From Hufsiella arboris (GTDB lineage: Bacteria > Bacteroidota > Bacteroidia > Sphingobacteriales > Sphingobacteriaceae), in assembly GCF_009834875.1 (NCBI RefSeq), contig NZ_WVHT01000007.1, positions 1-64,000 of the forward strand: a DNA stretch of 64,000 bases. Reading direction: 5' to 3'. Under the pieces are notes generated by a model, which worked only from the letters and a program-made list of their open reading frames with translations, did no database searches and was not told the DNA's origin. Position numbers and translations under genes: made by a program. This document shows, one piece after another, positions 8,084 to 16,580 of this stretch. The number at the start of each line of letters is the position of its first letter. Within the stretch, counting starts at the first letter, position 1.

Positions 8084-9079
8084 TTAAAATTTTTTGAACC
8101 CGATAATCTCCCGTACTTCGTTAATTGTTTTAGCTGCGCTGGCGCGGGCTTTCTCTGCACCATATGCCGATACTTCCTTTAAATAGCTGGTGTTTGCAGC
8201 AATTTCTTCGATGCGGTTACGTACCGGTTCGGTTGCGATGGTCATGTCTTCTGCGAGTTGTTTTTTTAGATCACCATACCGGATCTGGCAATTATTGTAT
8301 GACTCGTCAAAGTATTTATACGTTTCGTCGTTTGATACAACCTTCAGCAGATCAAACAAGTTTTGTATTTCATCCGGCTTGGCCATATTCGGTTCGGTTG
8401 GCCCGCTGTCAGTTACCGCGCGCATTACTTTCTTACGAATTACTTCCGGGCTATCGGACAAGTAGACAGCATTTCCCTCGCCCTCTGATTTTCCCATTTT
8501 TCCTTTTCCGTCAAGTCCGGGAATCTTTACCAGCTTTTCAGTAAAATTAAATGCGTAAGGTTCCGGGAAGTATTCGTTATTATAAAGCCTGTTAAAGCGG
8601 TTTCCGAATGTTCGCGCCATTTCAAGATGCTGTTCCTGATCTTTACCTACAGGTACTTTGGTAGCTTTGTGAATTAATATATCTGCGGCCATTAATACGG
8701 GATAAGTTAACAAGCCGGCGTTCACATTGTCAGGGTTTGCGCGAACTTTATCTTTAAAAGATGTGCTTCTTTCCAGTTCGCCCATATAGGCATTCATATT
8801 GAGGAAAAGATAAAGTTCCGGAATCTGAGGCAAATCGGATTGCACATAAATGGTCGATCTCTCGGGATCGATTCCGGCGGCTAAATACTCAACAAGAACT
8901 TGCTTAACGCTGCCGTGAAGGTTCTCAGGCGTTGGATGGGTAGTTAACGAATGGTAATCTGCAATAAAAAAGAAGCAATTATATTCATCCTGCATTTTCA
9001 GGAAGTTTTTGATTGCGCCGTAATAGTTACCTAAATGAAGTTTTCCGGTACTTCTTATACCACTTACTACTGTTTCCAT
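8084..9079 (-). CDS. trpS: Tryptophan--tRNA ligase
   Basis: This class I aminoacyl-tRNA synthetase (331 residues, normal length) charges tRNA-Trp. The HIGH-equivalent is in GKLHLGNYYGAI near residue 13. The KMSKS loop reads KMGKS. The tryptophan-pocket segments FFFIADYHSLTT and PVLMAADIL, and the VGKDQEQHLEMAR stretch, are typical of TrpS. It is the first gene of the minus-strand trpS-dNK-kdsB group. A near-consensus -7 motif (TACTTTCG on the minus strand, 9087-9094) lies just upstream of the start. Confidence 0.96.
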   Translation of the reverse strand: METVVSGIRSTGKLHLGNYYGAIKNFLKMQDEYNCFFFIADYHSLTTHPTPENLHGSVKQVLVEYLAAGIDPERSTIYVQSDLPQIPELYLFLNMNAYMGELERSTSFKDKVRANPDNVNAGLLTYPVLMAADILIHKATKVPVGKDQEQHLEMARTFGNRFNRLYNNEYFPEPYAFNFTEKLVKIPGLDGKGKMGKSEGEGNAVYLSDSPEVIRKKVMRAVTDSGPTEPNMAKPDEIQNLFDLLKVVSNDETYKYFDESYNNCQIRYGDLKKQLAEDMTIATEPVRNRIEEIAANTSYLKEVSAYGAEKARASAAKTINEVREIIGFKKF

Positions 9080-9105
9080 ACTTCGGCGAAAGTAAGGATT
9101 TTTTC

Positions 9106-9113
9106 TATTTTTG
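9106..9113 (+). promoter_or_regulatory. Candidate -7 element (TATTTTTG) for plsC-gatC
   Basis: This matches TAnnTTTG perfectly in the short divergent region between trpS and plsC, giving a predicted leader of about 70 nt. No clear -33 motif is present. Confidence 0.45.
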
Positions 9114-9187
9114 ATGTGACGGAAAAGACTTGAAAAGCTATTTCGCTTATGTTACCTTAGTGATTTGACGAAGCTTACAGATATTAA

Positions 9188-9922
9188 ATGATTCATTTTT
9201 TCAGGAAGATTCACCGTTATTTTTACTTAGGCGCAGTGTGCTTTTTTTTTGGGTTGCTATTTCCTTTTCTATATTACTTTTCCAGAAAACCATCGCGATA
9301 CAAGTTTTTAAACCACGTCAGGTACCTGTTAGGACTTTCGAGTTCTGCAGCAGCCGGCATTTTTTATTTCATAAATTATGAAGAGCAAATAGATTGGAAC
9401 AGGCCTTATATCATCTGTCCGAATCACACATCGAATCTTGACATTACAGCGATGAGCATTTCGGTTAAGACAAATTTTGCATTCATGGGTAAGGATGAAT
9501 TATTGGATAATTTTGTGACCCGCCTTTTTTTTAAAACGATCGACATTCCGGTTAACCGCGATAGTAAGATTTCGTCCTTCCGGGCGTTTAAACGAGCCCA
9601 GGATTATTTAAAATCCGGGGTTAGTGTTATTATTTTTCCGGAAGGTAAAATCCCTGATGATTTTCCGCCGACATTACATTCATTTAAGAACGGAGCTTTT
9701 CGTCTGGCCATCGAACTGAAAATTCCCATAATTCCGGTAACGATCAAAGATTCATGGAAAAAAATGTGGGACGACGGAGCAAAATATGGAAGTAGGGCAG
9801 GAATTTGCCATATTTGTATCCATAGGCCTGTAGATACCAAAGATATTGAGCTTGCCGACGCCGACTTACTTCGTGACAGAGTGTTCGGAATTATAAAAAC
9901 AGAACTGGACAATGAAGCTTGA
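9188..9922 (+). CDS. plsC: 1-acyl-sn-glycerol-3-phosphate acyltransferase (PlsC-like)
   Basis: This inner-membrane acyltransferase would convert lysophosphatidic acid to phosphatidic acid. A hydrophobic N-terminus (residues 11-32) precedes the catalytic HX4D box in CPNHTSNLD (H80, D85). Further PlsC motifs are VNRDSK and the IIFPEGKIPDD substrate-binding block. The 244-residue length is normal. The stop overlaps the gatC start by 11 bp, so the two are translationally coupled. Other lysophospholipid acyltransferases share these motifs, so the exact acceptor is inferred. Confidence 0.9.
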   Translation: MIHFFRKIHRYFYLGAVCFFFGLLFPFLYYFSRKPSRYKFLNHVRYLLGLSSSAAAGIFYFINYEEQIDWNRPYIICPNHTSNLDITAMSISVKTNFAFMGKDELLDNFVTRLFFKTIDIPVNRDSKISSFRAFKRAQDYLKSGVSVIIFPEGKIPDDFPPTLHSFKNGAFRLAIELKIPIIPVTIKDSWKKMWDDGAKYGSRAGICHICIHRPVDTKDIELADADLLRDRVFGIIKTELDNEA

Positions 9923-10202
9923 TAATGATACAATAGATCGCATTGCACATTTATCGCGATTAGAGGTAAGCGAAAACGATAAACCTGCTCTAATAAAGGA
10001 TATGGAAAATATCCTGAGCTTTATGGAGAAATTGAACGAACTGGACACATCGAGTGTTGAGCCGTTGATTTATATGACTGAAGCCGTGAACGTGGTAAGA
10101 GACGATGTGGTTAAACGCGATATCACGGTTTCCGAAGCATTGAAAAATGCTCCGGATCATGATGAAAAGTATTTCAAGGTTGCTAAAGTCATCGTTAAAT
10201 AA
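9912..10202 (+). CDS. gatC: Asp/Glu-tRNA(Asn/Gln) amidotransferase subunit C
   Basis: GatC is the small stabilising subunit of GatCAB, which converts misacylated Glu-tRNA-Gln or Asp-tRNA-Asn to the correct amide form. The 96-residue protein shows the family pattern: IAHLSRLEVSENDK, then the helix with ILSFMEKLNELDTS, VEPLIYMTEAVNVVRDDV, and the C-terminal ALKNAPDHDEKYFKVAKVI. gatA and gatB are not in the window; a detached gatC is common. It overlaps plsC by 11 bp. Confidence 0.93.
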   Translation: MKLDNDTIDRIAHLSRLEVSENDKPALIKDMENILSFMEKLNELDTSSVEPLIYMTEAVNVVRDDVVKRDITVSEALKNAPDHDEKYFKVAKVIVK

Positions 10203-10259
10203 ACAATCACGAAAACCTCTGTAACAAGCACGCGCTAATAACCGTCTAAAAAGAAAAAA

Positions 10260-11021
10260 ATGGCTGAACAACCGCTTATTACAATCAAAGACATCGGGCG
10301 TAAGTATGTTATTGGTTCGGAAACTATTCACGCACTTAAATCCGTTAGCCTGGATATCAATAAAGGCGAATTTGTTGCCTTGATGGGCCCGTCCGGATCA
10401 GGCAAATCTACACTTATGAATATTCTGGGCTGCCTGGATACGCCAACAAAAGGTGAATATATTCTAAATGGCATCCGCGTAAGCGATATGACAGATAATG
10501 AGCTCGCCGAAGTTCGAAATAAAGAGATAGGTTTTGTTTTTCAGACATTTAATCTTCTTCCGCGATCATCATCGTTAGACAATGTTGCCTTGCCGCTTGT
10601 TTACTCAGGGATAGGAAAAAAAGACAGAGACGAGCGTGCACAAAAAGCGCTGGAAAATGTAGGTCTCGGTAACCGGGTTGATCACAAACCCAACGAACTA
10701 TCTGGCGGACAGCGGCAGCGTGTTGCGGTTGCACGTGCGTTGATAAATAATCCATCAATTATCCTCGCAGATGAGCCGACCGGAAACCTGGACACTAAGA
10801 CATCTGTAGAGATCATGGGTTTACTTGAAGAAATTCACTCAAAAGGTAACACGATCATCCTGGTAACTCACGAAGAAGATATCGCGCAACATGCTCATCG
10901 GATCGTGCGTATGCGCGACGGCCTGATTGAAAACGATTACCAAAATGTGGAAGTTAAATCAGTGTCTCCCCGCCTCACTCAAATGAAGGAAAAGGGTATC
11001 GACTTTGAGGAAATTAAGTGA
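10260..11021 (+). CDS. ABC transporter ATP-binding protein (LolD/MacB-like)
   Basis: This 253-residue ATPase has Walker [10 protein letters not shown] (43-51), the Q-loop FQTFNLLP, signature [15 protein letters not shown], Walker [12 protein letters not shown] and the H-loop VTHEE. The spacing and the [12 protein letters not shown] stretch place it in the LolD/MacB/FtsE-like group that works with FtsX-type permeases. Such systems move lipoproteins, peptides or envelope stress signals rather than importing nutrients. No permease adjoins it. The nearest candidate partner is the FtsX-like permease at 14319 on the same strand, an inferred pairing. It may be co-transcribed with gatC, 57 bp upstream. 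Confidence 0.9.
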   Translation: MAEQPLITIKDIGRKYVIGSETIHALKSVSLDINKGEFVALMGPSGSGKSTLMNILGCLDTPTKGEYILNGIRVSDMTDNELAEVRNKEIGFVFQTFNLLPRSSSLDNVALPLVYSGIGKKDRDERAQKALENVGLGNRVDHKPNELSGGQRQRVAVARALINNPSIILADEPTGNLDTKTSVEIMGLLEEIHSKGNTIILVTHEEDIAQHAHRIVRMRDGLIENDYQNVEVKSVSPRLTQMKEKGIDFEEIK

Positions 11022-11073
11022 CAAAATTGAAACTTTTCCTGTTCAATATCACTTATTTAAGTAAATTTTCGGC

Positions 11074-11622
11074 ATGAAGATTTACACGAAAACGGGTGAT
11101 AACGGCTATACGTCGTTGATTGGCGGAGTAAGGGTTGCTAAGCATCATTTACGTATAGAGACTTACGGAACAGTTGACGAGTTGAATTCATACATTGGAT
11201 TAATTGCCGACCAGCAGTTGAGTAATCACCATAAATCTTCTTTAAAAGAGATACAGGACAGGCTTTTTACTATTGGCGCTTCGTTAGCGTCCGATCCTGA
11301 AAAGTCAAAAATGATTATACCTGATCTGTTGGAAGCCGACGTTCTTTTTTTGGAAAAGGAGATCGATCAGATGAACGAGGTACTGCCAGCCTTAACGCAT
11401 TTTATTCTTCCCGGCGGAAATACAACAATTTCATATTGTCACATTGCCCGCTGTGTTTGCAGAAGAGCAGAGAGGCTTGCTGTTAATCTTTCAGAGGAAA
11501 GCTTTGTCGAACCATTAATAGTTATCTACCTGAACAGGCTCAGCGATTTCTTATTTGTAATGGCACGGAAGCTTGGTTTTGACTTGGGAATTGCCGAAAA
11601 TAAATGGATACCAAGAGTTTGA
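11074..11622 (+). CDS. Cob(I)alamin adenosyltransferase, PduO type
   Basis: This 182-residue enzyme transfers the 5'-deoxyadenosyl group of ATP to cob(I)alamin to make coenzyme B12. The N-terminal ATP motif TKTGDNGYTSL, the VDELNSYIG segment and the C-terminal helix RLSDFLFVMAR are diagnostic of the PduO/ATR family. No other cobalamin genes and no B12 riboswitch are seen nearby, so it probably serves cofactor salvage. The start at MKIYTKTGD is the usual family start. Confidence 0.93.
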   Translation: MKIYTKTGDNGYTSLIGGVRVAKHHLRIETYGTVDELNSYIGLIADQQLSNHHKSSLKEIQDRLFTIGASLASDPEKSKMIIPDLLEADVLFLEKEIDQMNEVLPALTHFILPGGNTTISYCHIARCVCRRAERLAVNLSEESFVEPLIVIYLNRLSDFLFVMARKLGFDLGIAENKWIPRV

Positions 11623-11665
11623 ACAAGCTATTGAAAAATATTTTATAATCTTATTTTTTTTATTA

Positions 11666-11673
11666 TACTTTTG
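11666..11673 (+). promoter_or_regulatory. Candidate -7 element (TACTTTTG) for the DUF2795 gene
   Basis: A perfect TAnnTTTG match lies 23 bp before the ATG at 11697, in an A+T-rich spacer. No TTTG lies at the preferred distance upstream. Confidence 0.5.
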
Positions 11674-11696
11674 CCCAAAATTAAATTCTATAAACA

Positions 11697-11918
11697 ATGT
11701 ACTGGACACTAGAATTAGCATCACATCTGGAAGACGCACCCTGGCCCGCAACTAAAGACGAATTAATCGATTATGCTATCAGATCAGGTGCACCTGTTGA
11801 AGTAATAGAAAATCTGCAGGCTTTAGAGGACGACGGAGAACCGTATGAAAATATAGAGGAAATATGGCCTGATTACCCTACAAAAGACGACTTCTTTTTT
11901 AACGAAGACGAATATTAA
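11697..11918 (+). CDS. DUF2795 domain-containing small acidic protein
   Basis: This 73-residue cytoplasmic protein is rich in Glu and Asp, especially at its end (DDFFFNEDEY). The pattern LASHLEDAPWPATKDELIDYAIRSGAP matches the DUF2795 family, which is well conserved in Bacteroidetes. Its function is unknown. It has its own -7 motif and an intrinsic terminator, so it is probably a well-expressed single-gene transcript. Confidence 0.85.
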   Translation: MYWTLELASHLEDAPWPATKDELIDYAIRSGAPVEVIENLQALEDDGEPYENIEEIWPDYPTKDDFFFNEDEY

Positions 11919-11939
11919 AAGCCCTGAAAATGGGCTTTT
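11917..11939 (+). terminator. Intrinsic terminator after the DUF2795 gene
   Basis: An 8-bp perfect stem (11917-11924 with 11932-11939, AAAAGCCC/GGGCTTTT) with a 7-nt loop begins at the stop codon and leads into a T-rich stretch. Confidence 0.8.
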
Positions 11940-12064
11940 CTTGTTTAAAACGTTGATTCTAAATCTTTTCGGGAAATTTTTTATTTTCTCACAAACTTTT
12001 GCCCGATAATTGATATTTATAGATTGATTAATTGAAATAACTATCAAACTAAAAAACAAAAACT

Positions 12065-12217
12065 ATGGGCAATTTACTTTATGTAATCGCTGTTATCCTG
12101 ATCATCATCTGGATCTTCGGAGCATTTATTACTCCTTTCGGAGGTAATATCATCCACGTACTTCTTGTAATAGCAATTATTGCTATCTTATTAAGAGTTA
12201 TACGGGGAGCGGCCTAG
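12065..12217 (+). CDS. Lmo0937-family small membrane protein
   Basis: This 50-residue hydrophobic protein begins MGNLLYVIAVILIIIWIFGAF. It has two predicted membrane helices (about 3-21 and 29-45) joined by a short TPFGGN turn, and a short basic tail (RVIRG). This matches the Lmo0937/DUF5670 family of tiny membrane proteins, often linked to stress conditions and of unknown function. It is a stand-alone gene followed by a strong terminator. Confidence 0.82.
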   Translation: MGNLLYVIAVILIIIWIFGAFITPFGGNIIHVLLVIAIIAILLRVIRGAA

Positions 12218-12234
12218 CAGAGGTTAAACAAAAT

Positions 12235-12264
12235 AAAAAAAGCCGGCGAAGAGCCGGTTTTTTT
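12235..12264. terminator. Bidirectional terminator between the Lmo0937-like gene and ispD
   Basis: A stem with core CCGGC/GCCGG (12243-12247 with 12253-12257) is extended by flanking A and T runs and closed by a 5-nt loop. The T-run faces the plus strand; the mirrored A-run gives a T-run on the minus strand, so it can serve both convergent genes. Confidence 0.85.
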
Positions 12265-12967
12265 ATGCTCTGACCTTTCTTGTTTTTAAAATAGCATGCG
12301 CCATTTCAAGATCCTCCGGATAGGTGATTTTGATGTTTTGGTTATCACCTTCGATCAATTCAATTCGATGGCCTGCTTTTTCTACTACAGAAGCATCGTC
12401 GGTGAATAACTCATCATACGGCTGTTTATAAGCGTCCGATAAAATATTAGACCTGAAAACTTGCGGCGTTTGAACAAGATAGATTTGTTCGCGATCGAGT
12501 GCTTTAGATAAGCCATTAACTAATTGCCGCACAGAATCTTTACTTTTTACTGCTGTAACGGCCGTTCCTTTTTTTAAAGCCGTATCATAAGCCTTTGTAA
12601 TAATTTCAGTCGAGATAAGCGGTCGTACCGCATCATGAATGGCGATAATGCCGTCTCCAACGATTTTCTCGAGAGCAGATTTAACTGAATCAAATCTGGT
12701 TTTTCCGCCATTTGCAAGTTGATGAGGTATTTTGAATTCATATTGTTCACATAGCGCTGTCCAATAGACATGTGACGTTCCAGGTAAGACAAGGATTATT
12801 TCGGGCTTAAACGACGATTCATAGAAGGCTTGCATAGTATGCATCGCAATCGGTTTGCCATCCAACAGCATAAATTGTTTTGGTACATCGGAGTTCATCC
12901 TGTTGCCCGATCCACCTGCTACGATGATCGCGTAGTAATTCTCGTCTTTTATCTGTAACTGGGACAT
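12263..12967 (-). CDS. ispD: 2-C-methyl-D-erythritol 4-phosphate cytidylyltransferase
   Basis: IspD joins MEP and CTP in the non-mevalonate isoprenoid pathway. The 234-residue protein shows the CTP-binding glycine-rich loop IVAGGSGNRMNSDVPKQF, the GGKTRFDSVKSAL segment, IAIHDAVRPLIS and VQTPQVFRS, all hallmarks of IspD. It lies downstream of queA on the minus strand but is separated from it by a strong terminator. Confidence 0.95.
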   Translation of the reverse strand: MSQLQIKDENYYAIIVAGGSGNRMNSDVPKQFMLLDGKPIAMHTMQAFYESSFKPEIILVLPGTSHVYWTALCEQYEFKIPHQLANGGKTRFDSVKSALEKIVGDGIIAIHDAVRPLISTEIITKAYDTALKKGTAVTAVKSKDSVRQLVNGLSKALDREQIYLVQTPQVFRSNILSDAYKQPYDELFTDDASVVEKAGHRIELIEGDNQNIKITYPEDLEMAHAILKTRKVRA

Positions 12968-12985
12968 ATTTTTCGGTGGTCAATA

Positions 12986-13022
12986 TAAAAAAAAGAGATG
13001 CAGGAATTAACCTGCATCTCTT
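12986..13022 (-). terminator. Intrinsic terminator after queA
   Basis: A perfect 12-bp stem (12993-13004 with 13011-13022, AAGAGATGCAGG/CCTGCATCTCTT) has a 6-nt loop and a minus-strand T-run from the A-run at 12986-12994. It lies between queA and ispD, so the two are probably separate transcripts. Confidence 0.88.
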
Positions 13023-13043
13023 GTCAATATACTTTTGTTTTAT

Positions 13044-14093
13044 TTAGATAATCAACATGGCGTCGCCATAGCTATAAAAGCGATATTTTTCCTTAATGGC
13101 TACTTCATAGGCATTCATAATATGTTCATACCCGCCAAATGCACTTACCATCATCAACAAAGTTGACTCAGGTGTGTGAAAATTAGTAACCATACTATTA
13201 GCAATGCTGAAATCGTACGGTGGGAAAATAAACTTGCTCGTCCAGTCGTTTGCTGCTTTCAATGTCCGTCCCGCAGACACTGCAGATTCAATTGCACGCA
13301 TGCTTGTTGTTCCAACAGCACAAACCCGGCGTTTATTCTCAATACCTCTGTTTACAATATCAGCATCTTTTTGTTCAATAATGAATTGCTCCGAATCCAT
13401 TTTATGTTTTGTCAGATCTTCTACTTCAACCTGGCGGAACGTACCAAGGCCAACGTGTAATGTTACTTCTGCAAATTCAATTCCTTTTAATTCAAGGCGT
13501 TTCAATAGCTCGCGGCTAAAATGTAGTCCCGCAGTTGGAGCGGCTACTGCACCTTCCTTTTTAGCGAAGATTGTTTGATAACGCTCTTTGTCTTCAGCAG
13601 TGGCTTTACGTTTAATATATTTAGGAAGCGGAGTTTCGCCTAAAATTTCAATATTTCTTCTGAACTCTTCATCTGTCCCGTCAAATAAGAAACGAATTGT
13701 TCTTCCGCGGGATGTCGTATTGTCAACAACCTCGGCAACCAGCAGATCGTCCTCGCCGAAATATAGTTTATTTCCAACCCTGATTTTACGCGCAGGATCA
13801 ACCAATACGTCCCATAAGCGCAATTCATTATTTAGTTCACGCAACAAGAAAACCTCGATTGTAGCACCGGTTTTTTCCTTATTACCATACATACGGGCAG
13901 GAAAAACCTTCGTGTTATTTAAAATCATCACGTCATGCTCATCAAAATACTCCAGCAGATCTTTAAAAATTCTATGCTCGATAGCGCCGGTTTTACGGTC
14001 CAGTACCATCAATCGGGCCTCATCACGTGTTGATGCAGGCGAATGGGCAATTAAAGAGTCGGGTAAATCGAATTTAAACTGCGATAATTTCAT
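13044..14093 (-). CDS. queA: tRNA preQ1(34) S-adenosylmethionine ribosyltransferase-isomerase
   Basis: QueA transfers and isomerises the ribosyl group of SAM onto preQ1 at tRNA position 34, forming epoxyqueuosine. The 349-residue protein carries family blocks [71 protein letters not shown] and TSMRAIES. Normal length and start. It has a candidate -7 motif upstream and its own terminator. No other queuosine genes are in the window. Confidence 0.96.
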   Translation of the reverse strand: MKLSQFKFDLPDSLIAHSPASTRDEARLMVLDRKTGAIEHRIFKDLLEYFDEHDVMILNNTKVFPARMYGNKEKTGATIEVFLLRELNNELRLWDVLVDPARKIRVGNKLYFGEDDLLVAEVVDNTTSRGRTIRFLFDGTDEEFRRNIEILGETPLPKYIKRKATAEDKERYQTIFAKKEGAVAAPTAGLHFSRELLKRLELKGIEFAEVTLHVGLGTFRQVEVEDLTKHKMDSEQFIIEQKDADIVNRGIENKRRVCAVGTTSMRAIESAVSAGRTLKAANDWTSKFIFPPYDFSIANSMVTNFHTPESTLLMMVSAFGGYEHIMNAYEVAIKEKYRFYSYGDAMLII

Positions 14094-14116
14094 AAAATGG
14101 TCAATAAATTAGGGCG

Positions 14117-14124
14117 CAAATTTA
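14117..14124 (-). promoter_or_regulatory. Candidate -7 element (TAAATTTG) for queA
   Basis: A perfect TAnnTTTG match on the minus strand ends 23 nt before the queA ATG. No convincing -33 element is seen. Confidence 0.5.
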
Positions 14125-14318
14125 GAAAATAAATCAGTAAATATTTACCTTTAATCTCCTGTGATTGTTTGCGTTTGGTAATAATAATGTTTGAATTAAG
14201 CTTTACTGGCTTAAATAATGTCGTGGCCTATTGCGCAATCGCGGTTTCGGTGGTCGATTGTAAAAATAAATGATTACTTTTCGTGTAACGTTTATATCCA
14301 GTAATAGTCTTAACGTAT

Positions 14319-15566
14319 ATGATTTTTCTAAAGCTCTTTGCGGAAAGTTTTGTATTTGCTTTTTCGGCACTTCGTGAAAATAAACTACGAACCTTTCTTT
14401 CATTGCTGGGAATTACAATTGGCATTATGACCATTATTGGCGTGTTTTCAGCCGTTGACACGCTAAGAAATAACTTACAAAGCAGCGTTGATAAGTTGGG
14501 AAGTAATACTATTTACATCCAAAAATGGCCCTGGCAGTTCGGGGGTGATTATCCCTGGTGGAAATATATGAACCGGCCTGAGCCTAAAATCAGGGATTTT
14601 GAGAAATTGCAAGACCGTGTAGAAGGAGCTGATGGCGTTGCGTTTGAAATCGGTATTGGGGACAGGCTGATCAAATATAAAAGCAATAGTGTTGAAGGCG
14701 CTCAGTTAGCGGCTGCTTCTAACGATTATTACAAAACCAGAATATTCAACTTTCAGGATGGCCGTTATTTCACAGATGGAGAGTCGCGTGCCGGAAGCCC
14801 GGTTACAATTATTGGTTCGTCTATAGCAGATGGCTTATTTCCTAACGAAAACGGTATCGGGAAAATAATAAACGTTCTTGGAAGAAAGGTAACGGTGGTA
14901 GGTATTTTCGAAAGGGAAGGCGAAGACATGCTGGGCGTATCGAACGACAAAACTATTTTATTGCCGTTAAATTTTGCTAAGAATGTTATTGATGTGGAAG
15001 ATGAACGTTACGGTCCGCAAATTACCGTGAAAGGTAAAGACGGAGTTACAGTAACAGAATTGGAAAGTGAGTTAAGAGGACTCATGCGATCTATTCATCG
15101 AATTTCACCCTCTAAGGAAGATGATTTTGCCCTGAATAAATCTACTATTTTGACTGCCGGCCTAGATCAGATGTTCACAGTGGTGAACTTTGCCGGATTA
15201 TTTATTGGAGGATTTTCTGTATTGGTGGGAGGCTTTGGCATCGCGAATATTATGTTTGTTTCTGTAAAAGAACGAACCAATTTAATTGGTATTCAGAAAT
15301 CACTGGGCGCCAAAAATTATTTTATTCTTCTTCAATTCCTGTTTGAATCTGTGCTGCTTTGTATTATCGGCGGTTTAATAGGACTTGGAATTGTCTACCT
15401 GCTTGCATTTATCACCAAAGCTGCAGCTGATCTGAACATCGTTGTTGACTCTGGAAAGGTTATCATGATGTTTGCAATATCAACCACGATCGGGATTATT
15501 TCCGGGATAATCCCGGCATTTATGGCGTCACGATTGGACCCGGTAGAGGCGATAAGAAGCAAATAA
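14319..15566 (+). CDS. FtsX/MacB-type ABC transporter permease
   Basis: This is a 415-residue inner-membrane permease. The N-terminal LRTFLSLLGITIGIMTIIGVFSAVD is the classic MacB/FtsX first helix, followed by a periplasmic core domain (about 60-280) with IGSSIADGLFPNENGIGK and GREVTVVGIFE-like segments. The C-terminal FtsX domain has three helices and the VKERTNLIGIQKSLGAK loop that contacts the ATPase. No ATPase adjoins it; the LolD/MacB-like ATPase at 10260 is the nearest candidate partner. Substrate unknown. Confidence 0.9.
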   Translation: MIFLKLFAESFVFAFSALRENKLRTFLSLLGITIGIMTIIGVFSAVDTLRNNLQSSVDKLGSNTIYIQKWPWQFGGDYPWWKYMNRPEPKIRDFEKLQDRVEGADGVAFEIGIGDRLIKYKSNSVEGAQLAAASNDYYKTRIFNFQDGRYFTDGESRAGSPVTIIGSSIADGLFPNENGIGKIINVLGRKVTVVGIFEREGEDMLGVSNDKTILLPLNFAKNVIDVEDERYGPQITVKGKDGVTVTELESELRGLMRSIHRISPSKEDDFALNKSTILTAGLDQMFTVVNFAGLFIGGFSVLVGGFGIANIMFVSVKERTNLIGIQKSLGAKNYFILLQFLFESVLLCIIGGLIGLGIVYLLAFITKAAADLNIVVDSGKVIMMFAISTTIGIISGIIPAFMASRLDPVEAIRSK

Positions 15567-15567
15567 T

Positions 15568-15597
15568 AAAAAAGCGGATCTTGTTGACCCGCTTTGT
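15568..15597. terminator. Terminator between the permease gene and the heptose kinase gene
   Basis: A 7-bp stem, AAAGCGG (15571-15577) with CCGCTTT (15589-15595), sits between the two convergent genes with A and T runs on the flanks, so it may act in both directions. Confidence 0.7.
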
Positions 15598-15605
15598 TGA
15601 TTTAT

Positions 15606-16580
15606 TTAAAGCTTTTCAGCTTCCTGCAAAAGTTTTTCCTTATTAATAGGAACCACACCTATATGCTCACAAACTAAGCCACCGGCAAGGTTTGCAACTG
15701 CTGCTGTAGTAAAATCGTCGAGGCCAGCGGCAAGACATAAAGTGGCGGTTGCTATTACTGTATCGCCTGCACCGGAAACATCAGCAATATTGCGGATGTG
15801 AGCTGGTATCACTCTGTGGTCATTACCGGTGTTCATGTAAACTCCCAGTTCTGACAAAGTAACCATTACTTTGCTACAGCCAAGTTTGCTTTGCAACAAG
15901 GCTACAGTCGCGTCAAGCTCTTCCTTTTTATGAGGATCTACCTCGACCTTTAGGCCTTCACGAAGTTCCTTAAGGTTTGGTTTGAACAGCGTTACTTTAT
16001 GATAATCAAGAAAATTACGCTTCTTGGGATCAACTACCGTAATAATTTCTTTTTGTTCAGCCAACTCGACAACCTGGTTAATTAAAGAGGGCGAGATAAC
16101 CCCTTTGTCATAATCCTCAAAAATAATGGCATCAATTTTCTGACTGGAAATAAGCCCGGCGATTTTTTTTACCAATTGTGATGTGGATGGCTCATCAAGA
16201 TTTACATCTGTTTCCGAATCGATCCGTACTATTTGCTGGTTATGGCCGATCACCCTGGTTTTAACCGTGGTAGGACGATTCGGAAAACGAATGATACCAT
16301 CCGTGGAAAGCTGCTGGTTAACCATCACCTCCAGGAAATCCTCGCCATCCTTATCTTCGCCGATAGCGGCACAGATAACAGGCGTGGCTCCGAGTGCTTG
16401 TATGTTAAGAGCCACGTTAGCTGCACCACCCAGCCGGTTTTCGCGCTTGTAGATATGCACGACAGGCACAGGAGCTTCGGGAGATATCCGGTCGACTTTA
16501 CCCCAAAGGTAACTGTCCACCATCACATCGCCGATTATTAATACAGTAAGGTCATTAAACCGCTGGAACAGGTCTTTCAT
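15606..16580 (-). CDS. rfaE1: D-glycero-beta-D-manno-heptose-7-phosphate kinase
   Basis: This PfkB-family sugar kinase (324 residues) corresponds to the N-terminal kinase half of bifunctional HldE. It phosphorylates heptose 7-phosphate at C1 for ADP-heptose and the LPS inner core. Signatures are the N-terminal GDVMVDSYLWGKVDRISPEAPVP, RLGGAANVALNI and the ATP/anion-hole motif DVSGAGDTV with the catalytic aspartate. The cytidylyl-/adenylyl-transferase half is absent, so this is the split (RfaE1/HldA-like) form. Its start overlaps the end of the upstream aminotransferase gene by 26 bp. Confidence 0.92.
   Translation of the reverse strand: MKDLFQRFNDLTVLIIGDVMVDSYLWGKVDRISPEAPVPVVHIYKRENRLGGAANVALNIQALGATPVICAAIGEDKDGEDFLEVMVNQQLSTDGIIRFPNRPTTVKTRVIGHNQQIVRIDSETDVNLDEPSTSQLVKKIAGLISSQKIDAIIFEDYDKGVISPSLINQVVELAEQKEIITVVDPKKRNFLDYHKVTLFKPNLKELREGLKVEVDPHKKEELDATVALLQSKLGCSKVMVTLSELGVYMNTGNDHRVIPAHIRNIADVSGAGDTVIATATLCLAAGLDDFTTAAVANLAGGLVCEHIGVVPINKEKLLQEAEKL

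Noticed and set aside
13588-14112. 174-codon open frame antisense to queA
   Set aside because: It is serine-rich and without motifs, opposite a clear QueA; a shadow of the real gene.
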